NCBI RefSeq assembly: GCF_011493005.1
Contig: NZ_CP049157.1
Span: forward strand, 620,001 to 684,000
DNA: 64,000 nucleotides
Source of the DNA: Caballeronia sp. SBC1
GTDB taxonomy: Bacteria > Pseudomonadota > Gammaproteobacteria > Burkholderiales > Burkholderiaceae
Direction of reading: 5' to 3'
A model generated the notes under the pieces. It ran no database searches. It saw only the letters and a program-made list of their open reading frames with translations, and had not been told where the DNA came from. Both the position numbers and the translations under genes were made by a program. The first letter of the stretch is position 1, and each line of letters starts with the position of its first letter. Shown piece after piece: positions 58,473-64,000 of the stretch.

Positions 58473-59279
58473 TTACTTTTTTTCGGCTGCCTTCGCACTC
58501 TTGAGGGCGGCACGTTTTCTGGGCGCCGTCTTCACGACGGGCTTCTTACGTGCGCTCGCTTCCGCCTTCTTTGCCAAACCCTCCCTGCTCCATTGCTCAA
58601 GCAAAATCTGGGTTTGCGTGCGCACCGTCGCCTTGAGCAAGTCGCCCTTCTCGGCGTCTATCTCCGTCCATCCGAGCAACGCGAGCGTAGTGCGCGGCGC
58701 GACATGGAACATCAACAGTTGTCCGTGCAAACTCAGCATCCGGATCAACGTAAGCTGGTCGTCGGGTTTCGTGCCGGTGATGCGCGCAATCAGCCTTGAC
58801 CCAACATCGTTCAAGGGCTGCCGCACACGCCGCATCATGATCTCTGATGCAACGGTCGGCTCATGCCCCGCCTGTTCACGCGTAAAGAAAAGCCGCTGGT
58901 TAGACGTATCGCAAGCCTTCGCGAACATACGGTCCGCAATCGCTTCCTGAATGCGAATGAAAGCATCGATCAGCACGGGAACATCACTGTCCTTGTTCAA
59001 GACATCGGCTGCGTGAGTCACCACCGGCTCAAGCGTGACCCAGGACGAATCAGCGAGAAATTCCGCACACGCCCGGTACACCCCCTCTTTATTCTCGAAG
59101 TAATACTGCAGCGCGGGTGCATTTACCCCGGCGCGCGCAGCGATGTCACGCGTGGACGCGCCCTCGAAACCATGCTCTCCAAAAGACTCAATTGCCGCTT
59201 CGATAATTCGCAGCCTTGTCTCGTCGCCTCGCACATATCCGCCGGCCGACGGACGGCGTAGCCGTTTTGTGTCGTTCAT
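58473..59279 (-). CDS. CerR/CecR-type TetR regulator with basic tail
   Basis: A 268-residue TetR-family protein. The helix-turn-helix spans about residues 22-67 (EAAIESFGEHGFEGASTRDIAARAGVNAPALQYYFENKEG, given here by its parts: STRDIAARAGVNAP and LQYYFENKEG). The C-terminal domain is of the CerR (DUF1956) type. The last 30 residues are Lys/Ala-rich (ARKKPVVKTAPRKRAALK), which is not usual for the family and may add non-specific DNA binding. The start at 59279 follows AAGGGAG. It is divergent from the EmrAB operon and is its probable repressor. Confidence 0.88.
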   Translation of the reverse strand: MNDTKRLRRPSAGGYVRGDETRLRIIEAAIESFGEHGFEGASTRDIAARAGVNAPALQYYFENKEGVYRACAEFLADSSWVTLEPVVTHAADVLNKDSDVPVLIDAFIRIQEAIADRMFAKACDTSNQRLFFTREQAGHEPTVASEIMMRRVRQPLNDVGSRLIARITGTKPDDQLTLIRMLSLHGQLLMFHVAPRTTLALLGWTEIDAEKGDLLKATVRTQTQILLEQWSREGLAKKAEASARKKPVVKTAPRKRAALKSAKAAEKK

Positions 59280-59314
59280 TCGTGCTTCTCCCTTCAACGA
59301 AACAAATATATCAC

Positions 59315-59348
59315 TTGACACAATTTTACCAACTGGAATAATTGTTCC
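59315..59348 (+). promoter_or_regulatory. Efflux operon promoter with overlapping operator
   Basis: A -35 TTGACA (59315-59320) and a -10-like ATAATT (59338-59343) have 17 bp between them. The palindrome GGAATAATTGTTCC (59335-59348) covers the -10. A second copy of the half site GGAATAATT follows at 59353. This layout suits repression of the efflux genes by the TetR-type protein next door. Confidence 0.65.
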
Positions 59349-59371
59349 GATTGGAATAATTTAGGTCAAAA

Positions 59372-60511
59372 ATGTCAACAACCGCAGGGTTGCCTCCGCA
59401 CGAAGTGCCACAAGATTCCGCCGCTTCGCCTACGCGCCGGTCTGGAAGACGCATGATCCTGGTGGCGCTTGGGATCATTGCGGTGATCCTTGCGGGAATC
59501 TGGCTTGCCCGCTGGTGGACTGTTGGGCGCTTTATTGAAAGCACTGACGATGCCTATTTGCAAGCCGACAGTGTCACTGTCGCGCCCAAGGTCAGCGGCT
59601 ACGTGACCGACGTATACGTGGGCGATAACGCCACGGTCAAGGCCGGCGACCCGCTCGTCCGGCTCGATACCCGCCAGTACCAGGTCGCGCTCGACCAGGC
59701 GCAGGCGACCATCGCTGCACGCGCCGCGGATATCCAGCGCGCGCAAGCGGACATCCTCCAGCAGCACGCCAACATTGAACAGGCCAAAGCGCAGCAGCAA
59801 GTCGCACGAGTAAGCGCTCAGCACGCACGCGATGAAGTCCAGCGCTACGCACCGCTCGCTGCCACCGGCGCTGAAACCAGCGAACGGCTGTCTGAGTTGA
59901 CCAGCACGCGCGATCAGGCACTGGCAACGCTGGCAGCCAATAGCGCCGCGGTCGATGCCGCCGAGACGCAGATCGCCGCCACCACCGCACAGATCGCTCA
60001 GGCGCGTGCCCAGCTCGAGGCAGCAGAGGCAAGCGCGCGGCAAGCGCACCTCGACCTGCAGGATACCGTGGTGCGCAGCGCACTGGCCGGCAAGGTTGGC
60101 GACCGCTCGGTTCGTGTTGGTCAATACGTACAGCCGGGCACGCGGATGCTGTCGGTGGTACCGGTGCAAAGTACCTATCTGACAGCCAACTTCAAGGAAA
60201 CGCAGGTCGGCCACATGCGCGTCGGCCAGCCCGTGATCCTGCACGTGGATGCGCTGCCAGGCACCGACCTGCACGGCGTGGTCGACAGCTTTGCTCCCGG
60301 TACCGGCGCGCAGTTCGCGCTGCTGCCGCCGGAAAACGCCACGGGCAATTTCACCAAGATCGTCCAGCGAATTCCCGTGCGCATTCGCATTGAGACAGGG
60401 CCGGAGACACGCAGCGTGCTGCTGCCGGGCCTGTCGGTGACCGCCGATGTCGATACGCGTTCCTCCCGCGAAGGCGACCAGCGCATCAAAGCCGAGAACG
60501 ACCATGGCTGA
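59372..60511 (+). CDS. emrA: EmrA/HlyD-type membrane fusion protein
   Basis: A 379-residue periplasmic adaptor. One N-terminal membrane helix (about 29-49, LVALGIIAVILAGIWLARW) is followed by a lipoyl-like half (VTVAPKVSGYVTDVYVGDNATVKAGDPLVRLD), a long coiled coil (about 105-215) and a second lipoyl half (TVVRSALAGKVGDRSVRVGQYVQPG), then a barrel domain. The coiled coil is Gln/Ala-rich. Its stop overlaps the start of emrB by 8 bp. It connects the inner-membrane pump to the outer-membrane channel. Confidence 0.92.
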   Translation: MSTTAGLPPHEVPQDSAASPTRRSGRRMILVALGIIAVILAGIWLARWWTVGRFIESTDDAYLQADSVTVAPKVSGYVTDVYVGDNATVKAGDPLVRLDTRQYQVALDQAQATIAARAADIQRAQADILQQHANIEQAKAQQQVARVSAQHARDEVQRYAPLAATGAETSERLSELTSTRDQALATLAANSAAVDAAETQIAATTAQIAQARAQLEAAEASARQAHLDLQDTVVRSALAGKVGDRSVRVGQYVQPGTRMLSVVPVQSTYLTANFKETQVGHMRVGQPVILHVDALPGTDLHGVVDSFAPGTGAQFALLPPENATGNFTKIVQRIPVRIRIETGPETRSVLLPGLSVTADVDTRSSREGDQRIKAENDHG

Positions 60512-62105
60512 TGTGACGACGGCAGCCGCTTCCTCGCCTGCGGCGCCCGCACCGGAGGCAGAGCGCGCGAGTGCGGCGGACTGGCTCGCGGTTGCGGCCG
60601 GCTCGCTGGGCGCGTTGATGGCCACGCTGGATATCTCGATCACCAACTCGGCCTTGCCGCAGATCCAGGGCGAGATTGGCGCAACCGGCACCGAGGGTAC
60701 GTGGATCTCGACCGGCTACCTGATGTCCGAGATCGTCATGATCCCACTTGCCGCATGGCTTACGCGCGTGTTCGGCTTGCGTAACTTCCTGCTCGCCAAT
60801 GCCACGCTGTTTATCGCGTTCTCCATGATGTGCGGATGGTCGCATAGCTTGCCCATGATGATCGCCGGGCGCATTGGGCAGGGCTTCGCAGGCGGCGCGA
60901 TGATCCCGACCGCGCAGACCATCATTCGCACCCGGCTGCCACGCTCGCAGATGCCCGTCGGCATGACGATGTTCGGCTTGATCGTGTTGCTGGGTCCGCT
61001 GCTGGGACCGGTGCTCGGTGGATGGTTGGCGGAAAACATCAGCTGGAGCTGGTGCTTCTTTATCAACCTGCCTGTTTGTATTGCGCTGATCACCTTGCTG
61101 ATCGTCGGACTGCCGTCGGACCGGCCGCAGTGGAGCACGTTTTTCAAGGCGGACTGGGTCGGCATTATTGGCCTCACAATCGGCCTGAGCTCGTTGACCG
61201 TCGTGCTCGAAGAAGGTCAGCGCGAACGCTGGTTCGAGTCCAGCATGATCGTCTCGCTGACCTGCGTGTCGCTGGTAGGCATGATGCTGATCGCCATTTC
61301 GCAACTGACTGCGCAGCGGCCGATCATGCGCCTGAACCTGATGCGCAACCCGCGTTATGCAAGCGTCATTGTCATTGTGTTTGCGGTCGGCGCGGGGCTG
61401 TATGGCGTGTCGTATCTGCTGCCGCAGTTCCTCGGCATAGTGTCCGGATACAACGCGCAGCAGTCGGGAGCCATCATGCTGATATCGGGCGTGCCGGCGT
61501 TCCTGATCATGCCCATCCTGCCGCGCATTCTCGGCAAGCTCGACTTTCGCATGCTTGTGATCGGTGGACTGTTGTTGTTTGCGTTGAGCTGCATGCTCGA
61601 TATAGACCTGACTGCCCAGAGCGTTGGCCACGATTTCTTCTGGTCCCAGCTAATACGCGGCTTTGCGCAAATCCTCGCGTTGATGCCGTTGAACCAGGCG
61701 TCCATGGCGGCGGTCTCGCGCGAGGATTCAGGCGATGCAGCCGGCCTCTACAACATGGCCCGCAATCTTGGCGGCTCGGTTGGCCTCGCCATCATCGGGA
61801 CCGTGATCGACCGGCGCACCACCTTTCATACCGCGATGATCCGCGAATCCCTGACGGCGAACTCGCTGGTCGGTCAGGAGCGCGTGGCGTCGAGCACCGC
61901 GAGCTGGTTCGCGCAAACCGGCGACATGGCTTACTCCAAAATGCGTGCGCTCGGCCAGATAGCCGCGCAGATCCATATGCAGGCTACTGTCATCACGTAC
62001 TCCGAAACGTTCTATTTGCTCGGTCTCGCGCTGCTTGCCTGCGTGCCGCTCGCGCTCCTCCTGAAGACTCCGCGCGGTCCCGTTTCGACGTCCGCCGGCC
62101 ATTGA
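60504..62105 (+). CDS. emrB: EmrB-type DHA2 drug efflux pump
   Basis: A 533-residue fourteen-helix major-facilitator of the DHA2 family. Helix 1 has LMATLDISITNSALPQIQGEIG, with motif D1-like residues, and motif C-type GPLLGPVLGGWLAENISWSWCFFINLP follows around helix 5 (given in part). The start at 60504 is set by the 8-bp overlap with emrA. It exports hydrophobic drugs or phenolic acids using the proton gradient. The antisense of this gene carries a long open frame, which is an effect of codon bias. Confidence 0.92.
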   Translation: MADVTTAAASSPAAPAPEAERASAADWLAVAAGSLGALMATLDISITNSALPQIQGEIGATGTEGTWISTGYLMSEIVMIPLAAWLTRVFGLRNFLLANATLFIAFSMMCGWSHSLPMMIAGRIGQGFAGGAMIPTAQTIIRTRLPRSQMPVGMTMFGLIVLLGPLLGPVLGGWLAENISWSWCFFINLPVCIALITLLIVGLPSDRPQWSTFFKADWVGIIGLTIGLSSLTVVLEEGQRERWFESSMIVSLTCVSLVGMMLIAISQLTAQRPIMRLNLMRNPRYASVIVIVFAVGAGLYGVSYLLPQFLGIVSGYNAQQSGAIMLISGVPAFLIMPILPRILGKLDFRMLVIGGLLLFALSCMLDIDLTAQSVGHDFFWSQLIRGFAQILALMPLNQASMAAVSREDSGDAAGLYNMARNLGGSVGLAIIGTVIDRRTTFHTAMIRESLTANSLVGQERVASSTASWFAQTGDMAYSKMRALGQIAAQIHMQATVITYSETFYLLGLALLACVPLALLLKTPRGPVSTSAGH

Positions 62106-62125
62106 CGGCAAAGACACTATCCACG

Positions 62126-63592
62126 ATGTTCCCTCGCCCTACTACTCCTTTTTTACTAACGCTGCTGGCGTCCGTCTGCGCGCTTTCGGCCTGCACCGTC
62201 GGCCCCGACTACGCCGGTGCGCCGCAGGTGGCGCCCGACGCGGCGCATGCCCCCAACTTCGTGCGTACGCCCGCGGTCGGCATGGTTTCCACACGCGCAC
62301 CGAGTCAATGGTGGTTGTCGCTCAACGAGCCGCAACTGAACGCGCTGATCGACGCCGCGCTTGCGCATAACCCGGACGTTCATGCGGCGCAAGCGCGTCT
62401 GCGCGAAGCACGCGCGCAGTTGCAGCATCAAAAAGCGAACGGCATGCCGACCTCGTCTTTCGACGCCGCCGCGTTGCGCATGCGTGAGCCCAACCTGAGT
62501 TCGCTGTCATCGTCCCAGGGAAGTTCGGGCAGCTCATCCTCGTCCGGAGGAGGACCGCTGCAGCTCTATACCGCAGGCTTCGATGCATCGTGGGAGATCG
62601 ATCTGTTCGGCGGCACGCGACGCGCGGTTGAAGCCGCTACGGCGGAAGCGGATGCGGTCGATGCCGACCTCGCCGACACGCAAGTGTCGCTCGCCGCGGA
62701 AGTCGCGCAAGCCTATGTCGACCTGCGTGATGAGCAACAGCGCCTGACGCTTGCACAACGCTCCGCGGAACTGGAACAGCAGATGCTCACGTTGACCCAG
62801 CAGCGCCGCGCGCACGGCACGGCTGCCGACATCGATGTGGAGCGCCTGACCACGCAGGTCGAGAACACCCGCGCGACGTTGACGCCGCTGGACCAGCAAG
62901 TTGCCGAGTCGCTCGATCAGCTCGCCGTGTTGACGGGCCAGGCGCCGGGCGCGCTCGATCAGGCGTTATCTGCACCACGTCCGTTGCCGACTTTGCCGGC
63001 GTCCGTGGCTATTGGTGACCCGGCTTCAATGTTGCAGCAACGGCCGGATATTCGCGCGGCGGAACGGCGCCTCGCTTCCAGCAACGCCCAGATCGGCGAG
63101 CACAAGGCTGACTTCTTCCCTAAGGTGACGTTGTTCGGTGACCTAGGCTATACCGCCGCCAATCCCGGCCACCTTGTCCGCAAAAACAACTTCAGCTGGA
63201 TTGGCGCGCCCTATTTGCAGTGGAACATTCTGGACTTCGGCCGCACGCTCTCGAGTGTTCACAGCGCCGAAGCGTCTCGCGACGAAGCCGATGCGAAATA
63301 CGCGCATGCGGTACTCGCCGCGTTGCAGGACGCGAATACTTCATTGTCGCGATATGGGCATCAGCGCGAACATCTGGCGACGCTGCAGCAAGTGCAAGCG
63401 TCGGCGGACCGCTCGGCTACCTTGATGCGCCAACGTTATACAGCGGGTGCGTCAAGCCTGATCGACCTGCTCGACACCCAACGCACGCAGTTTAGCGCGC
63501 AGCAAAATGTAGTCTCTGGACAAGCTGAGTTGCTGAAGGACTTTGTCTCCTTGCAGAAGAGCCTGGGACTTGGCTGGCGCGTGCAGGGGTGA
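62126..63592 (+). CDS. NodT-family outer-membrane efflux lipoprotein
   Basis: A 488-residue TolC-like channel protein of the RND/EmrAB type. The signal ends in LSAC (lipobox, Cys22), then TVGPDY, the classic N-terminus of OprM/NodT proteins. Two OEP repeats follow (about 70-250 and 275-480). A Ser/Gly-rich insert (SSLSSSQGSSGSSSSSGG) lies at about 128-145 in the first repeat. The ATG at 62126, 20 bp after emrB, is chosen; the long frame that runs into emrB is out of step with it. It completes the tripartite efflux system. Confidence 0.9.
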   Translation: MFPRPTTPFLLTLLASVCALSACTVGPDYAGAPQVAPDAAHAPNFVRTPAVGMVSTRAPSQWWLSLNEPQLNALIDAALAHNPDVHAAQARLREARAQLQHQKANGMPTSSFDAAALRMREPNLSSLSSSQGSSGSSSSSGGGPLQLYTAGFDASWEIDLFGGTRRAVEAATAEADAVDADLADTQVSLAAEVAQAYVDLRDEQQRLTLAQRSAELEQQMLTLTQQRRAHGTAADIDVERLTTQVENTRATLTPLDQQVAESLDQLAVLTGQAPGALDQALSAPRPLPTLPASVAIGDPASMLQQRPDIRAAERRLASSNAQIGEHKADFFPKVTLFGDLGYTAANPGHLVRKNNFSWIGAPYLQWNILDFGRTLSSVHSAEASRDEADAKYAHAVLAALQDANTSLSRYGHQREHLATLQQVQASADRSATLMRQRYTAGASSLIDLLDTQRTQFSAQQNVVSGQAELLKDFVSLQKSLGLGWRVQG

Positions 63593-63657
63593 CGCGGGCG
63601 CGTTGAGGACATCGTCGCCGCTTGGGGCTGCGGCTCGCCCGCAAGCAGCTTTGGCGT

Positions 63658-63683
63658 GCCGGCCTCTATACAAACAGGCCGGC
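63658..63683. terminator. Hairpin between convergent efflux and fabV genes
   Basis: 8-bp arms GCCGGCCT and AGGCCGGC with a 10-base loop, between the OEP stop (63592) and the fabV stop (63695). There is no T run, but position fits a shared terminator. Confidence 0.5.
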
Positions 63684-63694
63684 GCAGCCTGGAC

Positions 63695-64000
63695 CTAATC
63701 CTGGACAATGCCAGGAATGTCCACCTTGAGATTGACATCAGCTTCATAGTCAACCCCATCGATCTCGAACCCGAACAGCCGTAGAAATTCGTGCTTATAG
63801 CCGGCGAAATCAGTGAGTTCGTAAAGGTTGTCGCTCGTCACCTGGTCCCACAGTTGCTGCACGCGAGCCTGCACCGCCGGACTGAGTTCCTTGTAGTCCG
63901 CGCGCAACCGGCCTTCCTGATCCATGCACGGCGAATCGCCATACAAACTGTCTTTATAGAGGCCATAGACCTGTTCTATGCAACCCTCGTGCGTCCCCTC
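63695..64000 (-). CDS. fabV: FabV-type trans-2-enoyl-CoA/ACP reductase (C-terminal part)
   Basis: The last 101 codons of an NADH-dependent enoyl reductase of the FabV/TER type, which finishes the fatty-acid elongation cycle. The frame is open to the right edge, so the gene is cut. Conserved C-terminal blocks seen are [40 protein letters not shown] and [10 protein letters not shown]. FabV is insensitive to triclosan. It is convergent with the efflux operon. Confidence 0.92.
   Translation of the reverse strand, partial: EGTHEGCIEQVYGLYKDSLYGDSPCMDQEGRLRADYKELSPAVQARVQQLWDQVTSDNLYELTDFAGYKHEFLRLFGFEIDGVDYEADVNLKVDIPGIVQD

Noticed and set aside
59375..60691. 438-codon minus-strand frame over emrA
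   Set aside because: Antisense shadow of emrA; composition is typical of high-GC antisense frames.
60486..61631. 381-codon minus-strand frame over emrB
   Set aside because: Antisense shadow, rich in Gln, Arg and His, no motif.
61022..62125. Long 5' extension of the outer-membrane channel frame through emrB
   Set aside because: The extension lies antiphase inside emrB, has no family features and the lipoprotein signal starts at 62126.
1..64000. tRNA, rRNA, CRISPR arrays, complete insertion sequences and integrases
   Set aside because: No cloverleaf, rRNA segment, regular spacer array, transposase or recombinase signature was found on either strand by eye.

Overview
The window is a 64 kb piece of a GC-rich beta-proteobacterial chromosome. 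The likeliest source is Paraburkholderia, Caballeronia or a close Burkholderiaceae relative. The signs are an H-NS protein of the short Burkholderia type, an ornibactin-like siderophore transport set, a FabV-type enoyl reductase, many LysR regulators and long antisense open frames caused by high GC at third codon positions. I cannot name the species. I see no rRNA, tRNA, CRISPR array or complete insertion sequence.

The layout is a mosaic of small accessory operons, most with their own divergent regulator. Region 1 (2-4049): a membrane-embedded patatin-like lipase, open at the left edge, and an FAD/NAD(P) oxidoreductase. Region 2 (4380-8149): a leftward four-gene redox operon (F420-reductase-like protein, SRPBCC, SDR, SRPBCC) divergent from a LysR gene. 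Region 3 (8205-13264): a P-loop kinase-like protein, a SUI1/YciH-like factor, a HAD hydrolase, a tautomerase/VOC pair opposite a TetR gene with a 32-bp perfect palindrome between them, a broken GFA-family gene and a LysR gene. Region 4 (13499-16948): a 3-hydroxyisobutyrate-dehydrogenase-like enzyme, an AEC permease, an alpha/beta hydrolase and free-methionine-sulfoxide reductase.

Region 5 (17067-27466) is a tight leftward siderophore module: TonB receptor, binding protein, fused FhuB-type permease, PvdE-type peptide exporter, FhuC-type ATPase and a PvdQ-like Ntn acylase with a lipobox. Uptake, export and periplasmic deacylation are linked here, but no NRPS is in the window. Region 6 (27677-31812) holds two MarR systems, one with four matching operator-like sites around a tautomerase gene, plus an H-NS gene. 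Region 7 (31924-39569) holds a quinone oxidoreductase, an EamA exporter facing a MocR regulator, a nitronate monooxygenase facing a LysR gene, and a MerR/carboxymuconolactone-decarboxylase-like pair with a classic 19-bp-spacer promoter.

Region 8 (39793-45351): PadR, FAD monooxygenase, Tat-type bicovalent BBE-like flavoprotein, KirBac channel and DinB protein. Region 9 (45388-51583): GlxA-type regulator, gamma-butyrobetaine-dioxygenase-like enzyme, LysR, M20 amidohydrolase and MHS transporter, probably one catabolic locus. Region 10 (51783-54644) is a decayed, lower-GC island behind a strong terminator: an excisionase-like gene with two compensating indels, a translationally coupled DUF6402-like/small membrane protein pair and an NPCBM-domain pseudogene. 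Region 11 (54657-64000): isochorismatase, Spy-like and Gly-rich envelope proteins, DUF1059, a methyltransferase, a CerR-type TetR opposite an EmrAB-OMF efflux operon, and the 3' end of fabV.

The most unusual items are the orphan siderophore export/uptake/acylase module, the DUF6402-like pair in the decayed island, the SRPBCC-SDR-SRPBCC operon and several operator architectures that are directly visible in the sequence. Fourteen DNA-binding regulators (counting H-NS) in 64 kb make this a regulator-dense accessory region.
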